Source: Acidobacteriota bacterium
Lineage (GTDB): Bacteria; Acidobacteriota; UBA6911; JACQSX01
DNA: 64,000 bases
NCBI GenBank assembly: GCA_016211105.1
Contig: JACQSX010000035.1
Span: forward strand, 1 to 64,000
Direction: 5' to 3'
The notes under the pieces are model-generated. The model worked only from the letters and a program-made list of their open reading frames with translations, did no database searches and had not been told where the DNA came from. This document shows positions 48,060-56,937 of this stretch, in pieces. The position numbers and the translations under genes are program-made. The first letter of the stretch is position 1, and each line of letters starts with the position of its first letter.

Positions 48060-49315
48060 AGAGACCTGCCATTCCGGTTATCCGGCAACGACTTTCCAAT
48101 GGACTGATCCTGCTGATCTCTTCTAACTCCAAGATTCCCTTAGTGCACCTTAACGTCGTAGTCCGGTGTGGGGCTGCCAATAACCCAAGACCTCGGCCCG
48201 GACTCGCTGCGTTAGTTGCTCGAATGTTGGACGAGGGAACCTCTCGTTACTCGTATCAGGAAATTGCTGAGATCATCGAAAATCTGGGTGGGTCACTCAC
48301 CACCTTCAGTAATCGAGAACTGAGCGGCGTGTCGATTTCGGTTCTCAGCAAAGATCTGCCGCAGGGTATCGACTTGGCTCACGCGGTCATAACGGACCCA
48401 ATTTTCCCCGCAGCGCGCTTGAGTCTGGAAAGGGACAAGGTTTTAAACCAGATCCGGAGCACCAAGGACAATCCTCAGGTCGTCGCAAGCAACGAGCTCA
48501 ATCGCATTATTTATCAGAACCACCCCGTAGGGGAGCCGGTCCTGGGAGAGGGGGAAGCGGTCCGCAAGATCACGGCCGAGGAATTGACGGAATTTCACCA
48601 TCAAACCTTCGCGCCTCAGAGCACCATCATCGCCGTCGTGGGAGATGTGCAACCGGAGCAGTGCAGTTCTGAGCTCTCGGAAAAATTTTCTGCCTGGCGC
48701 AATGACACTTATCGTGAACCCGGTGTTTCGCCTCTGGAAGGATTGCAAGAATCGGTCGTGCGAGAAATCACGATGCCCAAAGAGCAGATCAATATCTACC
48801 TTGGTCATCTGGGGATCACGCGGACAGACCCCGATTACTATCTGCTTCAAGTGTTGGATGTCATCCTGGGAGGCGGTCCAGGATTTACGTCCCGGATTCC
48901 TGCGAAACTCCGTGACCAGCAAGGTCTGGCCTACACAACGTACAGTGATCTTACCGGGACAGCCGGACTTTACCCCGGACGGTTTGCGGCTTTCATCAGC
49001 ACCTCACCAAACAACCGCGAGAGGGCGTTGACTGGTTTGATCGGTGAAATCAGGAACCTGCTAGAAAAGGGGATCACGGAGGCAGAACTGGTCAATGCCC
49101 AGTCTTATCTCACTGGCAGTTTTGTATTCGATTTTCAGTCGAATGGTCATGTGGCTCGATTCTTGCTCTCGGCAGAAATCTTTGATCTCGGATTTGATTA
49201 CATCGACAAGTATCCCCGCTTCATCGAGGCCGCCACCAAAGCGGAAGTTGAAGAGGTCGCCAGAAAGCACATCGATCTGGAGAATTTCGCCACGGTAATC
49301 GTGGGTCCAGAGTGA
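48056..49315 (+). CDS. M16 family non-catalytic partner protein
   Basis: 419 residues with the M16B fold but without HxxEH: the equivalent position reads GLAALVARMLDEGTSRY. Otherwise typical (QTFAPQSTIIAVVGDVQPEQ, LGHLGITRTDPDYY, GLAYTTYSDL). The ATG overlaps the stop of the catalytic gene, which predicts a two-subunit peptidase, as in known heterodimeric M16 enzymes. It probably supports substrate binding. Confidence 0.9.
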   Translation: MKRPAIPVIRQRLSNGLILLISSNSKIPLVHLNVVVRCGAANNPRPRPGLAALVARMLDEGTSRYSYQEIAEIIENLGGSLTTFSNRELSGVSISVLSKDLPQGIDLAHAVITDPIFPAARLSLERDKVLNQIRSTKDNPQVVASNELNRIIYQNHPVGEPVLGEGEAVRKITAEELTEFHHQTFAPQSTIIAVVGDVQPEQCSSELSEKFSAWRNDTYREPGVSPLEGLQESVVREITMPKEQINIYLGHLGITRTDPDYYLLQVLDVILGGGPGFTSRIPAKLRDQQGLAYTTYSDLTGTAGLYPGRFAAFISTSPNNRERALTGLIGEIRNLLEKGITEAELVNAQSYLTGSFVFDFQSNGHVARFLLSAEIFDLGFDYIDKYPRFIEAATKAEVEEVARKHIDLENFATVIVGPE

Positions 49316-49484
49316 TCGCGCAAGAGCCACAAACAGTGACGGCGGCCTTATGGTCCGTAAAACTGAAAGCATGAATCCTTCAGCAGCGGTCTCAGAGAAG
49401 TTCGAATTTGCTTGTCTTGTCGGCAACTGTAAGCGACGGGAGAAGAATAGGGATTGCTGACCACGGCCGACAGGATCACAACCG

Positions 49485-50921
49485 ATGACCGATGCTAACG
49501 CAGAACATTTTTTCGAAGAAAGCTTCGGTTTGAGCACTGCTTTGTATTGCCAACTCCTTTCGCGGTCCCTCTCTCGCGGCGGTGATTTTGCCGAAATCTT
49601 CTTGGAATACAGGGTGTCTGAACGGATTGTTTTGGAAGAAGGGCTAGTGAAGAATCCGACGCGCAGCATTTCCAAAGGCGCGGGTGTACGCGTACTCTGG
49701 CAAGAGCGCACTGCCTACGCCTACACCGCCGACCTGACGGCCACTGAATTACTCGCCGCCGCTGATGTCGCCTCCCACATCGCGAACACACCCCGGAGCT
49801 TTCAGACTGTGCTTGGATCACGCACCAAGCCAGAGCACGACCTGTACTCCAACGAAACACCGATCGTAGAACTGTTCTTGCACGAAAAGCTGGACGTCCT
49901 GAAACGGGCGGATTCTGCGGCACGCGCCTACGATCCGCGTATCCGAGAGGTTCGCGTATTGCTGTTGAATGAGACGTGCATCGTCTCGGTGATAAACTCG
50001 GAAGGGGTGTTTGTGTCCGATTGCAGACCTCTGACTCGATTCGGAGTTTTTGCTGTGGCGCAGGATGGGCAGTCTCGTCAGATGGGACAGAAGGGCGGAG
50101 GAGGCCGCGTAGGTAGAGACTTCTTTGAGAAAAAAACTCCCGAGTCGTTTTCCACAGACGCGGGCAGACTGGCTATTCTTGCCCTGACCGCCGACCCGGC
50201 TCCCGCCGGGGAGATGGAAGTAGTGCTGGGACCCGGTTGGCCGGGGATCCTGTTGCACGAAGCAGTAGGCCACGGACTAGAGGCAGATTTCAATCGAAAG
50301 AAGACCTCCGCGTTTGCCGGCTTCGTGGGCCAGCAGGTGGCGTCCCCGGAATGCACGGTCGTGGACGACGGGACCATTCCTCAGCTTCGCGGGTCGCTGA
50401 ACGTAGATGACGAAGGCACTCGAACGGAGTGCACCGTCTTGATTGAGAAAGGGATCCTGAGAGGATTCATGCAGGACCGTCTGAGCGCGCGCCTTACCGG
50501 AGCCGCGCTAACCGGAAACGGAAGGCGGGAGAATTACAAGCACATCCCGCTCCCCCGCATGACAAATACTTACATGCTGGCAGGCAAGCAGACGCCAGAG
50601 GAGATCATTGCCTCTGTGGAAAGAGGGTTGTTCGCCCCTAATTTCGGAGGTGGGCAGGTGGACATCACGAATGGCAAATTTGTCTTTTCGACCAGTGAGG
50701 CTTACCTGATTGAAAAGGGCAAGGTCAGTCGGCCCGTGCGTGGGGCCACCTTGGTTGGCAACGGGCCGGATGTTTTAAAACGGGTGGCCGCAGTGGGAAA
50801 CGATCTGGCCTTCGATGAGGGCGTAGGCACCTGTGGCAAAGGGGGGCAATCCGTGCCGGTAGGTGTGGGAATGCCCACAGTTAAGATTCGCAACATGACC
50901 GTGGGAGGCACCCGTTTGTGA
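49485..50921 (+). CDS. tldD: Metalloprotease TldD
   Basis: 478 residues. The zinc-binding HExxxH motif is H258-E-A-V-G-H263 (ILLHEAVGHGLEADFNRK), and the family features GTRTECTVLIEKGILRGFMQD and FVFSTSEAYLIEKGKV are in place. TldD forms a heterodimer with PmbA/TldE and cleaves unfolded peptides, including some RiPP precursors. The next gene is the partner and overlaps by 4 nt. Confidence 0.94.
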   Translation: MTDANAEHFFEESFGLSTALYCQLLSRSLSRGGDFAEIFLEYRVSERIVLEEGLVKNPTRSISKGAGVRVLWQERTAYAYTADLTATELLAAADVASHIANTPRSFQTVLGSRTKPEHDLYSNETPIVELFLHEKLDVLKRADSAARAYDPRIREVRVLLLNETCIVSVINSEGVFVSDCRPLTRFGVFAVAQDGQSRQMGQKGGGGRVGRDFFEKKTPESFSTDAGRLAILALTADPAPAGEMEVVLGPGWPGILLHEAVGHGLEADFNRKKTSAFAGFVGQQVASPECTVVDDGTIPQLRGSLNVDDEGTRTECTVLIEKGILRGFMQDRLSARLTGAALTGNGRRENYKHIPLPRMTNTYMLAGKQTPEEIIASVERGLFAPNFGGGQVDITNGKFVFSTSEAYLIEKGKVSRPVRGATLVGNGPDVLKRVAAVGNDLAFDEGVGTCGKGGQSVPVGVGMPTVKIRNMTVGGTRL

Positions 50922-52285
50922 GTTCGCGAGTAGCGGTTCATACGGAATTGCAGGAAACCGCAGAAGAAGCGGTGCGCCAGGCTCTTCGCTACGGAGCCGA
51001 CCAGGCAGACGCGGTATTGCTTTCGGAAAAAGGATTCCAAGTTACCACTAGAAACGGAGAAGTTGAGTCATTGAAGCAAGCCGGAAGCAAGGCGCTGGGT
51101 CTGCGCGTATTTCTCGATCAGCGGACTGCCATGGTCTCTACTTCGGATCTGGCCCTCGTTACCGTGGAGAGCCTTGTACAGGAAGCGCTTGCCACGGCAG
51201 GGCACACATCTTCGGATGCCTTCGTATCTCTGCCAGAGCCCGAGCTGTATCGGGACCTTCCTTTTACCCAAGATTGGCTGGATATCGAAGGCCTGGAAAT
51301 CCCGCCCGCGACGACAATTGCGCTGGCAGCAGCCGCTGAAACGGCAGCCAGGAACCTCGACCGAAGGATACAGAACAGTGAAGGCGCAACCTTCAGTGAC
51401 AGCGAAATTGTCTGGTGTTACGCTAATTCCTACGGGTATTCCGGAAGATTTCCCTCCAGCATTTTTTCACTGTCAACGACCCCGATCGCGGTCGAGGATG
51501 GAATGATGCAGCGGGATTATTGGTTCAGCGTGTCGCATTTTCTTAACAAACTGAATTCTCCACAAGAGGTGGGAGAAACGGCCGCGCGCCGGGCGCTGCG
51601 ACGTCTCGGCGCGCGAAAAGTCTCCACCTGCGAGGTACCGGTTGTTTTTGATTCTCTGACAGCGGCTTCAGTGATCGGGGAAATTTGTAACGCACTCAAT
51701 GGAGCCGCAATTTATCAGAAGGCTTCCTTTTTGGCAGATCGGTTAGGCGACTTGATTGCCTCGCCTCGAGTGACGCTTCTTGACGACCCGACGATTTGCC
51801 AGGGTTTGGGGTCCCGGCCATTTGACGGCGAGGGGTTACTTACCAAGCCCGTATCTCTGGTGCAGGAAGGAAAGTTGGAGAACTACCTGTTGGATTGCTA
51901 CTCGGCCCGCAAGCTTGGTCTGCGCCCTACGGCCAACGCCTTTCGCAGTATTGCTACCCCGCCGACACCTGGGCCCTCAAATTTTTACTTGAAGGCGGGC
52001 GCCGCAGCGCCGCAAGACTTGATCGCGTCCGTCAAACGAGGATTGTACGTCACCGAATTAATCGGCTTTGGTGTCGACATTGTCAGTGGAGACTACAGTC
52101 GAGGAGCAGTCGGACTATGGATTGAGGGGGGAGAGGCGGTTTATCCAGTCGAAGAAATCATCATCGGCGGAAACCTGAATACCATGTTGCAAGAGCTTGA
52201 ATTGGTCGCCAATGATCTTGAGTTTCGCGGTCCCATTGCTTCGCCCACATTTAAAATCTCAAGGATGACAGTGAGTGGAAAATGA
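50918..52285 (+). CDS. pmbA: TldE/PmbA metalloprotease subunit
   Basis: 455 residues from GTG at 50918, overlapping the tldD stop (GTGA). PmbA features include EVESLKQAGSKALGLRVF, SEIVWCYANSYGYSG and LDCYSARKLGLRPTANAF, and no HExxxH, as expected of the non-catalytic subunit. With TldD it forms the TldD/E protease. Its stop overlaps the start of the downstream membrane-anchored gene. Confidence 0.93.
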   Translation: MSSRVAVHTELQETAEEAVRQALRYGADQADAVLLSEKGFQVTTRNGEVESLKQAGSKALGLRVFLDQRTAMVSTSDLALVTVESLVQEALATAGHTSSDAFVSLPEPELYRDLPFTQDWLDIEGLEIPPATTIALAAAAETAARNLDRRIQNSEGATFSDSEIVWCYANSYGYSGRFPSSIFSLSTTPIAVEDGMMQRDYWFSVSHFLNKLNSPQEVGETAARRALRRLGARKVSTCEVPVVFDSLTAASVIGEICNALNGAAIYQKASFLADRLGDLIASPRVTLLDDPTICQGLGSRPFDGEGLLTKPVSLVQEGKLENYLLDCYSARKLGLRPTANAFRSIATPPTPGPSNFYLKAGAAAPQDLIASVKRGLYVTELIGFGVDIVSGDYSRGAVGLWIEGGEAVYPVEEIIIGGNLNTMLQELELVANDLEFRGPIASPTFKISRMTVSGK

Positions 52286-52794
52286 ACATACGGCTGGAAC
52301 CACAACGATCATCAAATTTCAGAAAAAAAATAATTCTGCTGGCTGCTCTTGGCGCTGCAGCCGTCATCGGCGCCATCCTGTTCCTATGGACGAGGACCGT
52401 CCCGACGGGCATCAAGGAAACCCATGTGGAGGAACTCCTACGGTCGGGGGATCCACAATTTGAGCAATACCGAAGCCAGGTAAAGCTTGAGACTGAGAAA
52501 GTGTCCCTGGCGCGCAATTATGTAGGAAACCGTGTAGTCAAGGTAACGGGCAGGATTTACAACGGCAGCGACCACCTGCTGGAGGCAGTGGAAGTTCGGA
52601 TCACGTTGTACAGCGGCGACCGGCCGGTGTTGCAGCAAACACGGCTGCCAGTGGCCCTGGGTCGAACGCGGCCGATCCCGGCGCAGGATAGTCTTGGCTA
52701 CACCTTCTGGATTGAGCAGATCCCTCCCAACTGGATTGGCGGTCAAGCCGACGTGGAAATCAGCGGATTGAAATTTTCTAAACTTGCGAAGTAG
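52282..52794 (+). CDS. Membrane-anchored protein with one extracytoplasmic beta domain
   Basis: 170 residues. One N-terminal TM helix (about 18-36, ILLAALGAAAVIGAILFLW) with a basic cytoplasmic start, then a soluble domain with beta-strand patterns (NYVGNRVVKVTGRIYNGS, LEAVEVRITLYSGDRPVL) like FxLYD/DUF2393-type modules. The ATG overlaps the pmbA stop by 4 nt, so it is translationally coupled to the protease genes, although a functional link is only inferred. Confidence 0.75.
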   Translation: MNIRLEPQRSSNFRKKIILLAALGAAAVIGAILFLWTRTVPTGIKETHVEELLRSGDPQFEQYRSQVKLETEKVSLARNYVGNRVVKVTGRIYNGSDHLLEAVEVRITLYSGDRPVLQQTRLPVALGRTRPIPAQDSLGYTFWIEQIPPNWIGGQADVEISGLKFSKLAK

Positions 52795-52868
52795 TCGAGG
52801 CGCTTCTCCGCCTCGACTCGGAGCCGTCACGCCCACAACAAACAGGACCCTATGGATAGTTCGAGCTA

Positions 52869-55511
52869 CTAGGGCAGAACTTTTGAGGCCGGCACCGCGG
52901 ACAGCACGGTACCATTGATGTGGCTAAACAGGACGACCGCCGAAACGGCCTGATCGGACCGCACCCGAATATAGCCACCCGCCTGATTAGCTGTACCGCT
53001 CAGCAACTCAGTGATCAGTCTGGACAACTGCTCATTGGGCGCCAGTACTTTCTGAAATATCCCCAGCAGTAGTCCGTCGGGCGCGTATACCTCTACCGTG
53101 ATCTTGGCGGAAGTGGAATTGGCGTTGTAGGCGGCAATCCCAGTGAAGAATCCCCCCGCGGTAGCCAACTGTTCAAATAGCAGGTCCTTCCCGAGGTTAG
53201 CAGTGCCCTGCAAAGGCAATTCGGAAGCGAAATTGCTGCCCGCGGCGTCTCCAACGAGAATACTGCCAAAAATGGGACCGCCGCTAAGGGCTCTTATTGT
53301 AATCGACCCAGTAATCTGCGAATTCGTCTGCACAATGCCAAAGGTTTCGCCGATTCCCACGGGTACAATCTCCTGAGGATTCATCGCAAACACTTTCGAC
53401 CCCAAGATGCTCCCTTTGAAGTCCCGTGCCTCCAACTGCACTTGAGCGATTGATTCCGCTGGATTCACCAAATAGAGTCTTGAGAAAAAGCCGAGCCCTG
53501 CGCCTCCTACTGCAAAATGTGGAGACACCAGGGTGCTCGAGCCGACTGACAGATCCTGAGCGTTCAAACTCACCACCGTAGTGTTGGAGCGAACCAGTTC
53601 CAGGGCGTTGAGCGCCTTGTCACTGGTAAACGTTATATAACCGCCATCGCTGACCACGCCGCCAAACAATTGTCCGGCAGTCTCACTCAAGCCGGACCGT
53701 GGTCCAAGAACCCGCGTCACCGGTCCCAACTTACGACCTAGAATACCCACAAATTGAAAAGTCACAGTCGCTGGAGTGCTGTTTCCGTTCGCCATGTGAA
53801 TTTCCGTCTGAAAGGTGGAATTCTGGCGGACGTCGGTGAAGATCCCGTTGGTCATACCGGAACGGGGAACATCGCTGCCATCCAGCTTCGTTCCCCCCGC
53901 ATCACCGCTGAGGAAGAAAGAATACACCTGCCCCTGATCGGCTTGGAGCTCCACCCAACCATTCTCTTGCTGGACAGCCTGGAAAATTTCCTGGCTAAAC
54001 TGGGCAATCTGTCCTTTCGAAGGAACCGAAAGAAAAGCAGGATTCTGCATGCCCGGGATGGCAAAAAGCTCGCCGGAGGAGTCGAAAAAGAGAGCGCGCA
54101 CCACAGCCGCGACATCGGAAAGGTTGGTAATGCCGATTCCGGTAAACTCCGCAGCGCTCTGCCGCACGGCGCCAAATCGTTGAACCGACTGCGTTACACT
54201 GCGTTCTCCGATGACAAACCCCGCCGTATAGTACGACGTCTGGCCACCAACGGTCACCTTCACCTGCCTGGGACCGGGAACCGCGTTCTCCGCCACGGCA
54301 ATTTGGGCGAAGGCAAAAGGGGTCCCACTCTGGAAGACATCTCCACCCCGGTCGGTAATCCTAAAACCCGAGCCCTCGATTTCCAACCTGAAATCACGGG
54401 CCAGGACGGAGTCTGCAGTGATACCGTCACCGGCAACAACCAAAGTAAAAGTCTCCCCCGGACCTGCCAGCACGGGTCCCGGTCTCAGATTAAAGCTGGT
54501 TGCGGAGTTACTAGGGCGGACAAAATTACGGCCTGCGCGGGAAATATTCAAGATCACATTACTGGAAGGCACCGCAATATCGACGTTTTGCACTTGCTGT
54601 CCCAGCGCAACCGCTTGCCGTGACCCACTGCTGGAGGTCATGAACATCGTATTGGCGCTCGAAAAAAAACCATTTCCGCGACCAAATAGTGATGCCGTTG
54701 TCATGGGACGATCGAAGGGTTCGGCATACACGATGTAGTTTCCAGGCGGAACCGAGTCGATCCGATACGTGCCGTCGCGCAAGCTCATCCCGCCGATGAC
54801 GACATTCCTGTCCGGGTCATACACAACAACGTGGGCGCCGAATGCAGATCCCCCTGCAACAATTACCCTACCAGAAACAGAGCCGAAAGGACGCGTTGCC
54901 GTGGGGTAAGTCGACGCGGCAAACGCGATGTCGTCCCAATCCAAACTGCGCTGAACGACTCCTAATTCTTCAGTGCTCGCCCACATGGTCGCTGACTGCA
55001 CGCCACTGTGATCTGCGGTGATGGTGTGACCCAACTCATGCGTAACCACCGACTGCAGGTCGAAACCTTGATTACTCGAGGTGACAAAAAATTTGAAATT
55101 AGGGTTGAACGCCACGTCGGTGTCGCGCACCGTCCCGGTTAAAGGACTAAAATTAATCACCGTGGTCGCCAGATTGTCCGTGTCACGGACAAAGGGGCTG
55201 TCATCGGAAAAGGTGATGAGATTAATGCCGTCATCCTTGGCGAGATTCTCGCTGGAGTTAGTGAAAGGCTGGAGAAAGACAGACGAGGTGGAAAACTGAT
55301 TCCATTCTTGACGAGCCGCATCCAAGGCCGCAATCGGGTCTCCCCCGGGCAAAATGTTGGGCGCAGCGGCGATCTGGTTGCTCAACGTGAGTTGAACTTT
55401 GTCTGAGGGCAGTTTGAGTGGTTCACCCCCCGGCGTGTGCATACGAACAAATGCGCCTACGGGCGTTGAAAAAACAAACACCGACAGCAAAAAGATGAAT
55501 TGCCTTTTCAT
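52869..55511 (-). CDS. Secreted metzincin-like metalloprotease with repeated beta modules
   Basis: 880 residues from the ATG at 55511, which overlaps the stop of the upstream gene (ATGA). A signal peptide (about 1-20) leads to a peptidase domain (about 40-225). Its zinc motif is HELGHTITADH, of the HExxHxxxxxH form, followed by a Met-containing turn (SATMW). The metzincin Gly is Thr here. A carboxypeptidase-regulatory-like domain (GSVSGRVIVAGG to VPPGNYIVYAEPF) and an IPT/TIG-like region follow. Two or three C-terminal beta modules end with YAPDGLLLGIFQ and LAPNEQLSRLITELL, close to the end of the CHRD protein. A secreted protease or adhesin is likely. Confidence 0.75.
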   Translation of the reverse strand: MKRQFIFLLSVFVFSTPVGAFVRMHTPGGEPLKLPSDKVQLTLSNQIAAAPNILPGGDPIAALDAARQEWNQFSTSSVFLQPFTNSSENLAKDDGINLITFSDDSPFVRDTDNLATTVINFSPLTGTVRDTDVAFNPNFKFFVTSSNQGFDLQSVVTHELGHTITADHSGVQSATMWASTEELGVVQRSLDWDDIAFAASTYPTATRPFGSVSGRVIVAGGSAFGAHVVVYDPDRNVVIGGMSLRDGTYRIDSVPPGNYIVYAEPFDRPMTTASLFGRGNGFFSSANTMFMTSSSGSRQAVALGQQVQNVDIAVPSSNVILNISRAGRNFVRPSNSATSFNLRPGPVLAGPGETFTLVVAGDGITADSVLARDFRLEIEGSGFRITDRGGDVFQSGTPFAFAQIAVAENAVPGPRQVKVTVGGQTSYYTAGFVIGERSVTQSVQRFGAVRQSAAEFTGIGITNLSDVAAVVRALFFDSSGELFAIPGMQNPAFLSVPSKGQIAQFSQEIFQAVQQENGWVELQADQGQVYSFFLSGDAGGTKLDGSDVPRSGMTNGIFTDVRQNSTFQTEIHMANGNSTPATVTFQFVGILGRKLGPVTRVLGPRSGLSETAGQLFGGVVSDGGYITFTSDKALNALELVRSNTTVVSLNAQDLSVGSSTLVSPHFAVGGAGLGFFSRLYLVNPAESIAQVQLEARDFKGSILGSKVFAMNPQEIVPVGIGETFGIVQTNSQITGSITIRALSGGPIFGSILVGDAAGSNFASELPLQGTANLGKDLLFEQLATAGGFFTGIAAYNANSTSAKITVEVYAPDGLLLGIFQKVLAPNEQLSRLITELLSGTANQAGGYIRVRSDQAVSAVVLFSHINGTVLSAVPASKVLP

Positions 55512-56020
55512 CGCACCGGCTGCTGATTGCGTTCCGCCTGCTGCACTCGTTCGACCAAACTCCCGAGCGAAATTTTTGCCGTCTTCATTCCCACCGGCAC
55601 AGCCGGAACGACCAGTTTTTCTCCCTGTTCCTCCACAATCGGGAACTTTCCCTGAATCAGCCCGGACGTGCGCCACCTCCCATCCACATTTTTCAAAAAA
55701 ATCACCATCTCCTCTCCTACCCGGAAAGAGGCCGTGCCCGGAACCAGCATTCCCCGGTCTTCCACGATTCCACCTAGTTCCGTCACAGTTACAAATGTGC
55801 CCACCTGCCCCTTAATGGCATCCAACACTTCAATACGCGTATCGGTGACAATCCAACCGCGCGATGGCACCACATAGCTACGTGTGGCCAAGACTTTCCC
55901 ATGTACGATCAGCTCGGATCGTCCCACGAGCTGGTCAAAACTCAGCCTTCGAATGGTCGTGGCCCTGGTCAGGGAGCAAAAAAGTATCGACAATAAAGCC
56001 ATACAATAAATGCGTCTCAT
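55508..56020 (-). CDS. Small secreted protein of unknown function, coupled to the metalloprotease
   Basis: 170 residues. A signal peptide (about 1-20) precedes a region starting TTIRRLSFDQLVGRSELIVHG with beta-rich sequence (YVVPSRGWIVTDTRIEVLD, GEEMVIFLKN, GKFPIVEEQGE). Proteins with this pattern are common beside secreted peptidase-like genes in Acidobacteriota, from general memory. Its stop TGA overlaps the ATG of the metalloprotease gene, so they are made together. It could be a chaperone, inhibitor or partner of that protein; this is inference. Confidence 0.75.
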   Translation of the reverse strand: MRRIYCMALLSILFCSLTRATTIRRLSFDQLVGRSELIVHGKVLATRSYVVPSRGWIVTDTRIEVLDAIKGQVGTFVTVTELGGIVEDRGMLVPGTASFRVGEEMVIFLKNVDGRWRTSGLIQGKFPIVEEQGEKLVVPAVPVGMKTAKISLGSLVERVQQAERNQQPVR

Positions 56021-56245
56021 AAATTCCTCTTACACGCCAAATCTGGTAACAAGTATAAGTCGAGCTTTTGAAACTACCGGCTCCTCGAGGTTTTTATCTA
56101 GGAGCTGGAGAAATTTCAACTCGTAGTTTGCGACATAAAGGATGCGAAATCCTGCGAGAAGTCTCACCAAATTGGGTGCTTCCAGCCTTTTATCCATATT
56201 TTTGGATGTCGACCCACATAATTCAAGGTCGCTGGGAGTGCCGGC

Positions 56246-56854
56246 GTGAAGGATCACCCCCTGGTGACTCTATGCAAAAAGATGCTGCGAATTCTGTTTC
56301 GCATCTCTCTTCGCATTGAGTATCGCGGCTTGGCTAACATTCCAAAAAGTGGACCGGCTCTGATCGTTCCTAACCATCAAAGCTATCTAGACCCTTTGTT
56401 CGTTGGAGCAGCACTGCCTCGACCTGTCCGCTATATGGCGATGAAAAAGTTGTTCAAGTGGCCCGTAGTCTCCCGGTTCTTGAAGTTTTATGGCGCCTTC
56501 CCCGTAACGCTGCGCAGTCCCGACAAAGGCTCCATCAAAGCCTGTATTCAGTTTCTAAAGGCAGGGGAACTCGTGATCATCTTTCCCGAAGGCCAAAGGA
56601 GTATCGGTGGGAACTTAATGGATTTCTACCACGGCTTTGCCCGAATTGCCCTGCTGCAGCATGTACCGATCGTGGCGGTAACTATTTCCGGAGCCTACCA
56701 GGTCTGGCCGTCGTCCCGGCGGCTTCCCTACCCAGCCAAAGTCAGGATCACATTCCATCCGCCTCTTCATCCCCAGGATTTTCCCTTGGGAGAGGAGTCC
56801 CCTGTTGCCCGGATTGTGCAAAAAGTGAAAGATACGATTGCATCGGCGCTATGA
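56246..56854 (+). CDS. 1-acyl-sn-glycerol-3-phosphate acyltransferase (PlsC-like)
   Basis: 202 residues from GTG at 56246, with GGGAG 7 nt upstream. PlsC/LPLAT motif N43-H44-x4-D49 (VPNHQSYLD) and FPEGQRS are both present. It transfers an acyl group to lysophosphatidic acid or a related lipid at the inner membrane. No other lipid genes are adjacent, so the exact acceptor is open. Confidence 0.88.
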   Translation: MKDHPLVTLCKKMLRILFRISLRIEYRGLANIPKSGPALIVPNHQSYLDPLFVGAALPRPVRYMAMKKLFKWPVVSRFLKFYGAFPVTLRSPDKGSIKACIQFLKAGELVIIFPEGQRSIGGNLMDFYHGFARIALLQHVPIVAVTISGAYQVWPSSRRLPYPAKVRITFHPPLHPQDFPLGEESPVARIVQKVKDTIASAL

Positions 56855-56937
56855 CAATTGCGGAATGCTGGTCAATAACACCCCAGTGCGTGATCACGAT
56901 TTTGAATTTCGGGTTGCGATCGGAAAAACTCACAAAA

